Positions 42,985 through 56,900 are shown, numbered from the stretch's first letter. The stretch is 64,000 bases of DNA from Microglena sp. YARC (GCA_022414725.1 CM039464.1:46261481-46325480); one strand, 5' to 3'. Notes: generated from the letters alone by a model not told the origin. Made by a program: numbers and translations.

Positions 42985-43410
42985 AGGCTGCAGGCAGCAG
43001 CAGGCTTGTTTTTATTTTATTATTTTAGGCTGCAGGCGGCTGCAGGATTGTTTTCATTTTATTAATTTAGGCTGAAGGCAGCTGCAGGCTTGTTTTTATT
43101 TTATTAAATTAGGCTGCAGGCAGCTGCAGGATTGTTTTCATTTTATTAATTTAGGCTGCAGGCAGCTGCAGGATTGTTTTTAGTTTATTAGTTTAGGCTG
43201 CAGGATTGAAGCAGGTAGTGCAGCTGTGTGAGTGACGTCTGTGAGTGTGAATGATGTCTGTGCGTGATGTTTGTGTGAGTGATGTCTGTGAGTGTTAGTG
43301 ATGTTTGTGTGAGTGACCTCTGATGTGAGTGTGTATGATGTCTATGTGAGTGATGTTTGTGTGAGTGATGTTTGTGTGATTGATGTGTGATGTAAGTGAG
43401 TGGCAGCACC
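42985..43410. repeat. 47-bp GCTGCAGG/TTTTATTTTATT array, then (GTGAGTGATGT)n
   Basis: 42985-43200: five units of GGCTGCAGGCAGCTGCAGG + TTGTTTTTATTTTATTA. 43214-43395: irregular TGAGTGATGTTTGTG. Confidence 0.9.
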
Positions 43411-43447
43411 CTTTTATTTGGCTTATTAGGGTGCATGCTGGGTGGAT

Positions 43448-43740
43448 GAGGTCACAGGGGTGCAGGAAAGGGTGCGGAAGGGTCACAGGGTCACAGGGGT
43501 GCAGAAAAGGGTGCGGAAGGGTCACAGGTCACAGGGGTGCAGGGTCACAGGGGTGCAGAAAAGGGTGCGGAAGGGTCACAGGTCACAGGGGTGCAGGGTC
43601 ACAGGGGTGCAGAAAAGGGTGCGGAAGGGTCACAGGGTCACAGGGGTGCAGGGTCACAGGGGTGCAGAAAAGGGTGCGGAAGGGTCACAGGGTCACAGGG
43701 GTGCAGGGTCACAGGGGTGCAGAAAAGGGTGCGCAAGACC
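43448..43740. repeat. 37-55-bp tandem array GGGTCACAGGGGTGCAG
   Basis: GGTCACAGGGGTGCAGAAAA + GGGTGCGGAAGGGTCACAGG, about seven irregular units. Confidence 0.92.
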
Positions 43741-43761
43741 CCCCCAAATTTGCAATGTTCT

Positions 43762-43985
43762 TGCAGGCTTTTGGTGGTTGGCCCCAGAGCAAGCAAACGG
43801 GCACACACACCACCACACACTCTGAAACAATACCACCACCAAACACATGCTCACACCACCATACAACATCACACACATACAAACACACACAAACTAACCC
43901 CTCAACACCACCACACACACACACACAACAACCTCTTAACCCCACACTTCGTCATAAGGCGTATCATTTTTTCTTTGATTTGCTT
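43762..43985 (+). mobile_element. Retroposon S interrupted by CACCAC/CACACA sequence
   Basis: Left core GGTGGTTGGCCCCAGAGCAA at 43772, right core ACCCCACACTTCGTCATAAGG at 43938. About 125 bp of CACA-rich sequence lies between them. Confidence 0.55.
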
Positions 43986-44059
43986 GCAGGCTACTGGGGG
44001 AGATAGGATGACTTCTAGCTTAAGCTATACACCGGGCCCCCCCCCCCCAAGGGTATTAT

Positions 44060-44485
44060 AAAGCCATAACTTTAGCTATGTAAATGTAAGGACAAGTGGC
44101 GTGGCTTGGCTGTAGTGGCGTGGCCCCAGGGGGTTATAAAGCCATAGCTTTAGCTATGAAAATGCAAGGACAAGTGGCCTGGCTTGGTTGTAGTGGCGTG
44201 GCCCCAGGGGGTTATAAAGCCATAGCTTTAGCTATGAAAATGTAAGGACAAGTGGCCTGGCTTGGTTGTGGTGACGTGGCCCCAGGGGTATGAAGCCATA
44301 GCTTTAGCTGTGCAAATGTAAGAACAAGTGGCGTGACTTGGCCGTGGTGGCATGGCGTGGACCCAGGGGTGTTATGAAGCCATAGCTTTAGCTGTGCATA
44401 TATAAGGGTGAGTGGCGTGCCTTGGCTGTGGTGGCGTGGCCTAGGGGCCCAGGGGGTTATAAAGCCATAGCTTTAGCTATATCTT
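44060..44485. repeat. 80-bp tandem repeat (GCCATAGCTTTAGCTAT)
   Basis: Five to six units of GGGGGTTATAAAGCCATAGC + TTTAGCTATGAAAATGTAAG. Confidence 0.93.
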
Positions 44486-44569
44486 CAGTCCTGGAGCTCA
44501 AAGCTTCATGAAAAAGCACGCAAACTCTACACTGAAACTCAATCGAAAGGTATTACTTCAAACAACCTT

Positions 44570-44743
44570 TATAGCAATTCAGGGGATGAACTGGACAAAC
44601 CGTTTCCGCCAGAACTCGTACTTCGTACTTCGTCGAGAATTTTGGCCTGGAAATTCGAGAATTCTCGACAATTTGGCCTCGAATTCTCGAGAATTCTCGA
44701 CCAAGTACGAAACATTTGTCCAGTTCATCCCCTGAATTGCTAC
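44570..44743. mobile_element. MITE family D, second copy
   Basis: 44572-44742: TAGCAATTCAGGGGATGAAC ... GTTCATCCCCTGAATTGCTA, 171 bp, 28-bp inverted ends almost identical to the 8433 copy. Sits 17 bp from the exon at 44760. Confidence 0.85.
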
Positions 44744-44759
44744 AAGCACCACCTCTTAC

Positions 44760-44859
44760 CTTCCATGTTGCCTACATTCCTGTATTCCTTGCCTGCAAGC
44801 TTGTCCATCTTTGTGCTGACCACATCCACAGGGTTCTTGCGTAAGAGTTGAATGTTACC
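44760..44859 (-). CDS. Gene 5 exon 8
   Basis: GNIQLLRKNPVDVVSTKMDK, LAGKEYRNVGNME, acceptor GGATGCAG, donor GAAG|GTAAGA, leaving a 1-nt overhang. Confidence 0.7.
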
Positions 44860-47800
44860 CTGCATCCATCCATTGTGTCATTTCGGGTTATTTCAGCTTA
44901 TTTTGGGCTATCTCAGGATGTTTCGGGTTATTATGGGTTATTTCAGGTTATTCTGGGCTATCTCGGGTCGTTACAGGCTATTTCAAGCTACTTCGGGTTA
45001 TATTTTTGTTATTTAGGGTTATTTGGGGCTATCTCACGTTGTTTCAGGCCATTTCAGGCTACTTCGGGTTATTTTTTGTTATTTAGGGTTATTTGGGGCT
45101 ATCTCACGTTGTTTCAGGCCATTTCAGGCTACTTCGGGTTATTATTTTGTTATTTAGGGTTATTTGGGGCTATCTCACGTTGTTCCAGGCCATTTCAGGC
45201 TATTTTGGGCTGCGTCCAGCATGAGGCTGGTCATGAATCCTGATTCCTTTCAAGCACGGAAATACCTTAAACAAATTATTTACAAATGTGATAAGAATCG
45301 CACAATTAAATGAACATTCCATGTGGAAGGACGATTTAATTATAATTGTTGAGTTGATGAAGACTCCGGCATTGTGCAGGTTCTTCCTGAATCCTGAATA
45401 TTTTTGAAGGATAGTTATAATTATACCCCCCCCCCCCCCCCCCCCCCCCCCCTCCCCCTACACACACGCACACACAAGCGGCTACACATGTGCTACAACC
45501 CAACCATGTGCACACACACACACACAAGCGGCTACACATGTGCTACAACCCAACCATGTGCACACACACACACACACACAAGCGGCTACACATGTGCTAC
45601 AACCCAACAATGTGCACACACACACACACACGCAAGTGACTACACATGTGCTGCAACCCACCCATGTACACACACACACAAGCGGCTACAAATGACTTGA
45701 TGAGAAGACTCTGGCATTGCTTCCTTTTTTTGAAGGATAGAGAAAGTGTGGAAAAGAGACATGTAGGCTTTGGAGGTTTCGTACGCTGCAGCGGCGGGGG
45801 TGGATGGGATCATAGCTTTTATTTCCAGCTACTAGCAGCAGCTTCTAGGCAGCTCCCCTGGATAGCTACCCAGCCAAAACTACAGCAAAGTAGTGCATAT
45901 GGAAGCTGATAGATTCCTGTTCCCAGGTCTGTTGAAATCTCGGGGCTTTGCCCAGTGGCTGGTTCAAGGAGCTGCCTAGAAGCTGCTACTCGTAGGCTAA
46001 AAGAAAAGCTAAGGATGGGACCGACAAGATCCCTAAGCGCGCCTACTCTTTTGTAGGAGTGGCAACACCATTCGAACTGAATCCTCGATGCCGCTGTTTT
46101 TTTTGTCAGGAGACCCACCTCCTGGGGTGAAACAAGTTCTATGCAGCATCGCCTGCGACGCTAAAAAATAGCGGAGAGTGATCGCAATGGAGCGACAGGT
46201 GGCAACTGAAACGAGTTAGTTACGAGACCGTTGGCTGACGTGTAAGGCTTCGTCTCGGTCAGACGAATGGATGGTTGGTCAGTCAAACAGACAATGGGCA
46301 ACCCTGGGGGCTCCCGCCCCCTTGAAGAGGGGGCTTCGCCAACAGAAACAACTCACCCTGTTGCGATCCCATTCAAAGGACGGAGTGGGGGCAATGAACC
46401 TATGCAGATGGTCCATTGATCGAGGCTTGAGCTGACTTCCAGCATGGTTTGTGTTGCAGTCTGCCTGTGTGTTGAAACGTCAGGAGAGAGGGTGTGGGGT
46501 AAGTGTGGTGTGTGGCGTTGTGTTGCAGTCTGTTGGTGTGTTGAACCGTCAGGAGAGAGGGTGAGGGGTAAGTGTGGTGGAAGGCATTGCGTTGCAGTCT
46601 GCCTGTATGTTGAATCGTCAGGAGAGAGGGTGTGGGGTAAATGTGGTGTGTGGCGTTGCGTTGCAGTCTGTTGGTGTGTTGAACAGTGAGGAGAGAGGGT
46701 GTGGGGTAAATGTGGTGGGTGGCGTTGCGTTGCAGTCTGTTGGTGTGTTGAACAGTGAGGAGAGAGGGTGTGGGGTAAATGTGGTGTGTGGCGTTGCGTT
46801 GCAGTCTGTTGGTGTGTTGAACAGTGAGGAGAGAGAGTGTGGGGTAAGTGTGGTGTGTGGCGTTGCGTTGCAGTCTGTTGGTGTGTTGAACAGTGAGGAG
46901 AGAGGGTGTGGGGTAAGGTGTGTGGCGTTGCGTTGCAGTCTGTTGGAGTGTTGAACAGTGAGGAGAGAGGGTGTGGGGTAAGTGTGGTGTGTGGCGTTGC
47001 GTTGCAGTCTGTTGGTGTGTTGAACAGTGAGGAGAGAGGGTGTGGGGTAAATGTGGTGGGTGGCGTTGCGTTGCAGTCTGTTGGTGTGTTGAACAGTGAG
47101 GAGAGAGGGTGTGGGGTAAGTGTGGTGGGTGGCGTTGCGTTGCAGTCTGTTGGTGTGTTGAACAGTGAGGAGAGAGGTTGTGGGGTAAATGTGGTGTGTG
47201 GCGTTGCGTTGCAGTCTGTTGGTGTGTTGAACAGTGAGGAGAGAGGTTGTGGGGTAAATGTGGTGTGTGGCGTTGCGTTGCAGTCTGTTGGTGTGTTGAA
47301 CAGTGAGGAGAGAGGGTGTGGGGTAAATGTGGTGTGTGGCGTTGCGTTGCAGTCTGTTGGTGTGTTGAACAGTGAGGAGAGAGGTTGTGGGGTAAATGTG
47401 GTGTGTGGCGTTGCGTTGCAGTCTGTTGGTGTGTTGAACAGTGAGGAGAGAGGTTGTGGGGTAAGTGTGGTGTGTGGCGTTGCGTTGCAGTCTGTTGGTG
47501 TGTTGAACAGTGAGGAGAGAGGGTGTGGGGTAAATGTGGTGGGTGGTGCTGCAGAGTCTTAATTCCATTTCAGTTCCTGCCTATCCCATTCAGTCCCCAC
47601 CTGTCCCTGTTAGTCCATTTCAGTCCCATTCAGTCCCCACCCTCCTACCTGTCCCTGTTATTCCATTTAAGTCCCTGCCTGTCCCATTCAGTCCCCACCT
47701 GTCCCTGTTAGTCCATTTCAATCCCTGCCTGCCCCATTCAGTCCCCACCTGTCCCTGTTAGTCCATTTCAATCCCTGCCTGCCCCATTCAGTCCCCACCT

Positions 47801-49418
47801 GTCCCTGTTAGTACATTTCAATCCCTGCCTGCCCCATTCAGTCCCCACCTGTCCCTGTTAGTCCATTTCAATCCCTGCCTGCCCCATTCAGTCCCCACCT
47901 GTCCCTGTTAGTCCATTTCAATCCCTGCCTGCCCCATTCAGTCCCCACCTGCCCCTGTTAGTCCATTTCAATCCCTGCCTGCCCCATTCAGTCCCCACCT
48001 GCCCCAAACTGTCCCTGTTAGTCCATTTCAGTCCCCACCTGCCCTATTCAGCCCCAACCTGCCCCTACCTGTCCCTGTTAGTCCATTTCAATCCCTGCCT
48101 GCCCCATTCAGTCCCCACCTGCCCCAAACTGTCCCTGTTAGTCCATTTCAGTCCCCACCTGCCCTATTCAGCCCCAACCTGCCCCTACCTGTCCCTGTTA
48201 TTCCATTTCAGTCCCTGCCTGCCCTATTTAGTCCCCACCTGCTCTATTCAGCCCCAACCTGCCCCTACCTGTCCCTGTTATTCCATTTCAGTCCCTGCCT
48301 GCCCTATTCAGTCCCCACCTGCCCTATTCAGTCCCAACCTGCCCCCACCTGTCCCTGTTAGTCCATTTCAGTCCCTGCCTGTCTTATTCAGTCCCCACCT
48401 GCCCCTACCTGCCCCTACCTGTCCCTGTTAGTCCATTTCAGTCCCTGCCTGTCCTATTCAGTCCCCACCTGCCCCTACCTGTCCCTGTTAGTCCATTTCA
48501 GTCCCTGCCTCTCCCATTCAGTCCCCACCTGCCCCTACCTGTCCCTGTTAGTCCATTTCAATCCCAACCTGCCCCTACCTGTCCCTGTTAGTCCATTTCA
48601 GTCCCTGCCTGCCCTATTCAGTCCCCACCTGCCCCTACCTGTCCCTGTTAGTCCATTTCAGTCCCTGCCTCTCCCATTCAATCCCCACCTGCCCCTACCT
48701 GTCCCTGTTAGTCCATTTCAATCCCAACCTGCCCCTACCTGTCCCTGTTAGTCCATTTCAGTCCCTGCCTGCCCTATTCAGTTCCCACCTGCCCCTACCT
48801 GTCCCTGTTAGTCCATTTCAGTCCCTGCCTGCCCTATTCAGTTCCCACCTGCCCCTACCTGTCCCTGTTAGTCCATTTCAGTCCCTGCCTGTCCCTTTAA
48901 GATCCTTACCAACTCCGGACCGAAGTACATCCTATCACCATCCATCACATCTGCAAATTAGTACCCACCTGTAGCACATCGATGTAGTTCTTGATTGCAA
49001 CATCTGAGTACGCCGCGCCATTCTTCAAGGTGCTCTGTATGATGCAAGGGCTGGTATTTGTAAATGTATTTGTAGCACATTTATGTGGAATTTGTATTTG
49101 TAGCACATTCAAGGTGCTCTGTATGATGAAAGGGGAGTTATTTGTATGTGTAGCACATCTGTGTGGTATTTGTATTTACAGCGCATTCAAGGTGCTCTGA
49201 ATGATGAAAGGGTGGTATTTGTATTTGTATGTGTAGCACATTTGTGTGGTATTTGTATTTGTAGCACATTCAAGGTGCTCAGTATGATGAAAGAGTGGTA
49301 TTTGTATGTGTAGCACATTTGTGTGGTATTTGTATTTGTAGCACATTCAAGGTGCTCAGTATGGTGAAAGGGTATTTCATTCACTTGGTCATTGTTCCCA
49401 AGGTCTCAAGACTCTTAA

Positions 49419-49472
<54 letters not shown>

Positions 49473-50936
49473 ATCATGGTCGTGGTCGCGGTGGTCGTGG
49501 TGGTGTCATCATCGCGTGCCCACGTGCCATGGGCGAGCTGAGTGTAACCGACTTGCAACCGACTTATCGTTCACCCAACTAGCAACTCCCCGCCTAGCGG
49601 AATTTTCGAATACCTAAACTGCAGATTCGCTAAGCTAAGCGCGTGCGCTCATAGCATGTCCACAACTGCCTCCGATACTATGACGGCAAGACATTTAGAA
49701 TCAGAAGATCCTCTCCTCGGAGGTCACCAGCCGACCCTCATATGGCTTGGCATGGCGCTCGGAATAATAGCTTTCAGTTCTTCACGGATAATGCGACCAT
49801 GATGCATGTCAACGGTCCAAATGGACAGGAGGGCCCGCAACACCGCCAGCCAACGCTCAAAGCGAGCTTGCCAGAGCAAGGAAGACAGGGAAATAGCAAA
49901 CATCGCCGTGATGCCCGCGCTGCCCGATCCGAGGAGCTACGTCATGCTGGTTATCTCGCAAGGAGTCAGGAACGAGCTACTGTGCCTGAGGAGGAACACG
50001 AAGCTGCTAACCAATCCAGGCGCGAAGATTATGCTGCCCAGCCTGAGGAGTTATGCCAGGATCATAATCAAGCCAGACCTTCATATCGTGATGCTTTTTT
50101 TTTCTCCGTCTGCGAGCGTTGCCACCATTCATCTCACGCATGCGCAATTTTGCCATGCCATCGCATCACATTCGTAGTGATTGGCATCCAGTTGCGATTA
50201 ATTACCTTTGTTCAGATCGCCATGGCCATTCCGTCCCCCTGGACACTCTCGCGCTTGCCACGCCCATCCCATCTTTGCAAGCTCTTTTCGTTGTATAGAA
50301 TATGAAGTACGTTGCTGCGATTTTTGCTGTTCTGAGTTGACCGAGTCTCGACTGGGGCACTGTACGAGAAGACGAAGCTGCAGGTTTGTAGCCATGCAAT
50401 TACACCGGTCCGGTGTCCTCGGGGCGATCGGAATCTGAGCGCTCGCAATGTTGGTAGGTTCGAAGCACAGCGGGTCCCTCTTTCTGCACGATTGAATCCC
50501 ACAGGGTGAAGTGGAGGGTACGAGGTAGGGAGAAGAAGATTGTGTGTGCGTGTTGGTGGTTGGGGGAAGGGAGGGTGGTGGGGGGTAAGGTGAGAGAAAG
50601 AGACAGCGTGTGGATGGGGTGGGTGAGGGGTAGGGAAAGGTCATAATGGGGGGAGGGGGGGGGATGGTATGTGTGTATGACAGGGTGGGAGGCCACACCT
50701 GAAGCAGAAGGGGAATAGGTAGGGAGAAGAAGTGTGTGTGTGGGTGTGGATTTGGGGGGAGAGGCAGGGGAGCGTCGAGCAAGGGCTGAGATGGCTGATT
50801 TCTTGACTGTGTGTAAGGGAGGGGAGGGGGGGGAGGGGGGGCATAAAAGGGCATTACCCGTTATGTAACCCAGACCAGACTAGGACCCATGGCCTGGGTG
50901 GGGGGTGGCCATCGGCCACACGGGCTACCGTACTAG

Positions 50937-50968
<32 letters not shown>

Positions 50969-53900
50969 ATACATATGCATCCCCAAGACTCCACCATTAT
51001 ATAAACATTTACAGATAAGAATATAAATACCATGCATGTTCGGTCCCAAGACTCCACCACCATACAGATTCCATGTATACATTTAGATCATAATATAAAT
51101 TCCATGCAATTTCAGTCCAAAGACACCATCACCATATAGATGCCAGGTATACATTTGGATTATAATATAAATAGCATGCATTCTCAGTCCAAAGACACCA
51201 CCACCATATAGATGCCAGGTATACATTTGGATTATAATATAAATAGCATGCATTCTCAGTCCGAAGACACCACCACCATATAGATGCCAGGTATACATTT
51301 AGATTATAATATAAATAGCATGCATTCTCAGTCCAAAGACACCACCACCATATAGATGCCACGTACACATTTACAGCTAATAATATAAATACCATACAAT
51401 TACAGTCCCAAGACTACACAAACAGATATATGCCATAAATAAATTTACAGATAATCATATAAATATATACCATGCCTGTGTACACCCAAGACTAAATAAA
51501 ATATAATTGACTCCAAAAGTGGCGAGGAGCCCTCGTGCTGTTACGTCCTGACGAACGTACATGGCCCGAAATCCTCAACTCTACACACACACAAACGTAC
51601 ACCCAGACCAACCCACAGGACCTGAAACCCTGAACTCTATTAAGTTCAGGGCGGAAGGGGGTTAGTTTACACAGCATAGTTGGATAGAAAGATAGCATGT
51701 GTGTGTACTTTTGTGTGTGTTTGTGTGCATTAGTGTGTGGTTGCTCAAGTATACAGGGAACATACACAGCATAGTGAAGACAGGGCGCACGAAAGCCAAA
51801 GAAGGCTGATACATTTTACATATTTAAAGTAAGAAAATCTTGATTAAAGCGCCCATACATCAATATTTAATATACAGTTGAAGGCTGCAAACTAATCGTG
51901 ATATAGCGTTGGAAGAAGATAGCAGTAGCTACAATAGTTTTGTAGTCAAGGCCTTGCCATTGGCGGTTGGCCCCAGTGCAAGCCAACTGAGCCTTGTTAT
52001 AAGGCATGCTATTTATTTATTTATCAAGGCCTTACCCCCCCCCCCCCCCCCCCCCCCCCCCTTTGGGACCCCCCCAGATCTCAGCCCCTAGGCACCTTTT
52101 CCACTTTTTCCACCAGTTTTGGGGCCTACGACCAAATCAGAGACGATTAACGCGCCTCCCCACATACGTTTTGATGACCCCCCGGCATTACCTGCCCTAT
52201 CTTCGACATCAAGCGGGAAGACAGCTGCGAAAAGATTTTGGAGCATTCTTCCTCCCCATGAGAGCTCTGGATTTGGGCAATCTTTGCAAGAACGTCGCAG
52301 TCGAAGTCGGCAATCTGTGTATTTACATGGGAGGGATGCATTTATGTATTTATGTAAGTCGGCAATTTGTGCATTTACATGGAAGGGAGGCAAAACTTGA
52401 TGAGATTGATGAAATCAGGTAAGATTGATGAAATTGATGAGATTGATGAGATAAGGCAAGACTGGCTGTGGGTCAGCATCCTCCGCTGACCTACTGGTGC
52501 CTACTCCCTCCTTATGTAGGAGTGGCTCTGCCGATCACATCGACAATGTACTTGAGTCCAGGGCTAGCACCTGAAGTCCCGCCCTTTGAGGCGAAAATCC
52601 TTGTTGCTAAAAAATAATGGAGGAAGTCAGCTCAATCGCAAGCTGGCATTTGCTCACAACAAGGTGGTAGCATGGAGAGCATATTAGTGTTGGTATGTGT
52701 GTTATATGGCAGATGCAACATGGAGAGCATCTTGGTGTTGGTATGTGTGTTATGGTAGATGCTGAAAAGCTGGATAAAGTCAAGGGTAGATGGTGAAGTG
52801 AGATGCATGAACAGTAACTGATCTGCCCACACCCACACACCCACTGACCACACACACACACACCACCACCCACACCCAGAAGCCAGCCCCCCCTGTGGTT
52901 CCTGCTCTGGGCCAGGCAAGGCTAAGTATCATGTACTTCTGCAAGAATACAATGCCAAAACAGCAGGCTGATCCCCCCCCTAGCAGCTGCTTACTAAGCT
53001 TTGCTTAGTAAGAGAGGGTGTCTAGTTGTAAACCCTTACAATTTGCTGCGCCCCTACAAAGCGCAATAAGTCTAAACTTGTTGAGGAAGCGCTTGGGTCT
53101 CCAACTTAGTAAGGAGGCTTTAGCTTAAGGTTTCTAACATAGGTGCTGTACTCCTCCGACTCTGCTAGACAAGCCATACGTCTAACACAGGTGCTGTACT
53201 CCTCCGACTCTGCTAGACAAGCCATACGTCTAACACAGGTGCTGTACTCCTCCGACTCTGCTAGACAAGCCATACGTCTAACACAGGTGCTGTACTCCTC
53301 CGACTCTGCTAGACAAGCCATACGTCTAACACAGGTGCTGTACTCCTCCGACTCTGCTAGACAAGCCATACGTCTAACACAGGTGCTGTACTCCTCCGAC
53401 TCTGCTAGACAAGCCATACGTCTAACACAGGTGCTGTACTCCTCCGACTCTGCTAGACAAGCCATACGTCTAACACAGGTGCTGTACTCCTCCGACTCTG
53501 CTAGACAAGCCATACGTCTAACACAGGTGCTGTACTCCTCCGACTCTGCTAGACAAGCCATACGTCTAACACAGGTGCTGTACTCCTCCGACTCTGCTAG
53601 ACAAGCCATACGTCTAACACAGGTGCTGTACTCCTCCGACTCTGCTAGACAAGCCATACGTCTAACACAGGTGCTGTACTCCTCCGACTCTGCTAGACAA
53701 GCCATACGTCTAACACAGGTGCTGTACTCCTCCGACTCTGCTAGACAAGCCATACGTCTAACACAGGTGCTGTACTCCTCCGACTCTGCTAGACAAGCCA
53801 TACGTCTAACACAGGTGCTGTACTCCTCCGACTCTGCTAGACAAGCCATACGTCTAACACAGGTGCTGTACTCCTCCGACTCTGCTAGACAAGCCATACA

Positions 53901-56900
53901 AAGGCATTTGATCTTATTTTTTGGGCATGATGTTCATGAAGTCCCCCTTGACTTCGTCAACCAGGGGGCACATTAGTGGTCCAGTAGGGCTCCAAGAAAA
54001 ATGTAATCAGCATCATCATCATAGCGCTAGCAACATCCTAGAACTCACCATGAGTGCCGGTGTCACCACCAGGTCAATTATTAGCTGTTGACATGTCTCA
54101 GAAAGAATTATGAAGCGATGAGGGAGGGGTGAGGGCTGGCCAACAGCATCAAGGTTGAGGTGTGACACATGCTGATTCATGGCATTGAGTTTTGAGGCCA
54201 TGAAGCCTGCGGATATCTCTGCCCCTCCTTCGTTGAGGGCAGCCATGGGGGGCGTCATAGGAGCACCACCAGTGTCCCTTGCACTTTTCCTGCCAGCCAC
54301 GATAGGAGCTCCACCAGAGTCCCTTGCAGCATTCCCGGCATACACCATGGGTGCCCTGCCCGAGTTCCTCGCAGCATTCCCGACAGCCATGATAGGAGCT
54401 CCACCAGAGTCCCTTGCAGCATTCCCGGCATACACCATAAGCACCCCGCCAGGGTTCCTCGCAGCATTCACGGCATGCATCATGGGTGCCCCGCCCGAGT
54501 TCCTCGCAGCATTGCCGGCATACATCATAGGAGCGCCACCAGTGCCCCTTGCAACATTGCCGGCATACATCATGGGTGCCCCGCCCGAGTTCCTTGCCGC
54601 ATTCCTGGCGGCCATGAAGGGAGTTGGAAGAGGACTGAAGGAGTTGTATTTTTGGCTCAAATTCTGGTTCCTCTCCTGCTCCTGAGTCTGCAGCATCTGC
54701 TGCTGCAGCATGTGCTGGTTCTCATCAGACGACATTCTGTGCGGGTGTCCATGGTCGGACTGCTCTTGGCCAGCCTCACATGCTGAGGATTGTCTTACTT
54801 CCCATGGATACCTTGCATAGCCTGCTGCAGGGTTGCTACTTACCGACTGGCTCTGGGAGATGCTAGGAGTAGCGAGCTGAGTGAAATCATTGGAGAGGTA
54901 CTGCTCCATATTTTGGACGTCAAACCTGTTGTTCTGGACGGGAGAGAGATACTGTCCAGGGGACAGCTGTGGGAGAGAAGCTTGAGTCAGCATCGTCTGC
55001 TTCTTTTGGACTTTTGCCTGGATGAGCCTACAGCAACAGTGTGAGAGTGTGTGTGAGTGTGTGTGAGTGTGTGTGTGAGTGTGTGAGTGTGGTACCGGCA
55101 TATCATATGATGCTGATCAAAGGCGAGTATGATATCATACAAATAACATCATATGATATCATATGATGGCATAATATCATTTTGATATTCCCTAGGCATG
55201 ATACATTCTCAAAGTCAGCAAAACTTTGAAGGCTGCTGGGCAGGAGGTAAAGTGTGGAGAGGGGATGTGACTAGCAGGATCAGACTCCTCTTCAGGCATC
55301 CTCATCCATCAAATCTCCAACCATCCATGGGTAGGGAAAGGCTAAGTAACTTAATCTTAGTGAATTAATTATATAAGTGAATGTTAGCTATTATTAGACG
55401 GACGAGCTGTCTAGAATTTTGAATTTATTTGAAAAACTTATATTATTGTGACACAATACTAATATTAGTTAGTATTAGTTTTTCAAACACTTAAATTAGT
55501 TGCTGTGTCCCTGTCACTGTAACACTGGTACCACATCAGGTCTAACTTCATTCGACCAGGTTTGATGCAAGATCTGTATACAACATCTGTTCGTTTGTTG
55601 TTTGGCCTTATTGATACGAGCACCTTGGGCACATACCTGCTTTGCTCATTCTGCTTGTTGCACTGCCGTATCTTGCTTGCAACCTGCTATCTAAATGCGT
55701 GTTGGTTGTTATAGTCCAGGGGTAGGCCAAATAGGCTAAAGGGACTTGTCCAACCGTGCCAGGAGTGGCTTCAAACAAAACAAAAACTGATGAACTGAAC
55801 CCCAAACAATTGTTTCACCAACAGGGGCCTGAGTTTGTGCTACATTGAAAATTCAATTCTACACCACATCTGCGACTCACGCAATCATCTTGTACATTAG
55901 TTGTCCCTCCACTCCCTGTCTGAATGCTTCACAAATTTGAGCAGTGACTTGAACGATCGACGGATTAAGTGCCATCAGGAAATCTGAGGTTGGATCTGCA
56001 GTTGAGTCCTCATCCCTGTAGGGTGCAAATTGTTCCGCCATGACTTTCGCACATTGCTGCAGGCAAACACAGGCAAACAGCAGATCAGTGATGATGATGA
56101 GTACATTTTTCCTGGTGCCTTACTGGACTCCAAATGTGCCCTTGGCTTGACGGAGTCAAAGGGGACTTACTAACTCAAGGTGATCTATTAAGCCTGGTGG
56201 GCCAATCGGGCAACCACGGACATAACTAACGCCTGTCACCATCGAGTTATGCGTGATACGATGAGGATCAGATGGTCACTAGCAATGCTCAGTTTGTTCC
56301 AGCTATGTCGAAGTGTCAGAACTGTAAATGATCAGTTATGGGGCCAGGCGAGCACATATTGACAACACAGCAGGACTGGATACTGCCCCCGAAACCCTCT
56401 CGTGGACGCACTCACATTTGGCCAATGCGGATTCGAGGACAGGCGGGGACGTCCCGTGAATTCTTCACACCAAGTGACATTTGCGCTGCGAACTAGCCTG
56501 GGTGAGATTAGTAAGAAGAACAAGCGAGGGGGCCAGACTCAAAGAAGTCGAGGATTTTATAGATGCCGAGTCGTATAGTAGGAGTGAGTACTAATACCAG
56601 CCAGGTCTAGGATAACAATGATATTGCTCGTCGGAGAACGCCCAGAGAAAGTGCATGCGAACGGACAGAGGGACGTGGCGGTAGTCCAACTGGAGAAGGA
56701 AATTACATGGGCGTCTCCCCTTACATCCACACGAAGTTGCCAAGATGAACCAGCAAGTAATAAAGCTCGGACATCCTGGAGGCTATCAGACTCACCATGA
56801 CCAGGGCAGACAGATGCGCCTCTGCCGCCCCGCAGACGTTGGAGATAGGCTGGTTCATCGAAGACGAATCTGGGGAAGCATAGAACAGAAACAGTGAGAC

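Noticed and set aside
46618..47568. 316-codon and 218-codon frames on opposite strands
   Set aside because: Both are readings of the same 69-bp tandem repeat.
48911..48950. Possible extra exon of gene 5 reading DVMDGDRMYFGPEL, with a GTAAGG donor
   Set aside because: It would need an 18-nt intron after the exon at 48969, or an unsupported change of frame. The other introns of the window are much longer.
49468..49582. RGG-box-like peptide (HGRGRGGRGG) after the (AT)n run
   Set aside because: Short, follows a microsatellite, no partner exon; the GGTCGT bias explains it.
53106..53976. Two frames of more than 260 codons over the 48-bp array
   Set aside because: Repeat-driven openness on both strands; kept as a repeat, with the coding possibility listed as a finding only.
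53923..53980. Apparent C-terminus LVDEVKGDFMNIMPKK* after gene 5 exon 4
   Set aside because: The DNA is a copy of a dispersed repeat also present at 56100-56175, and no acceptor with the right phase precedes it.
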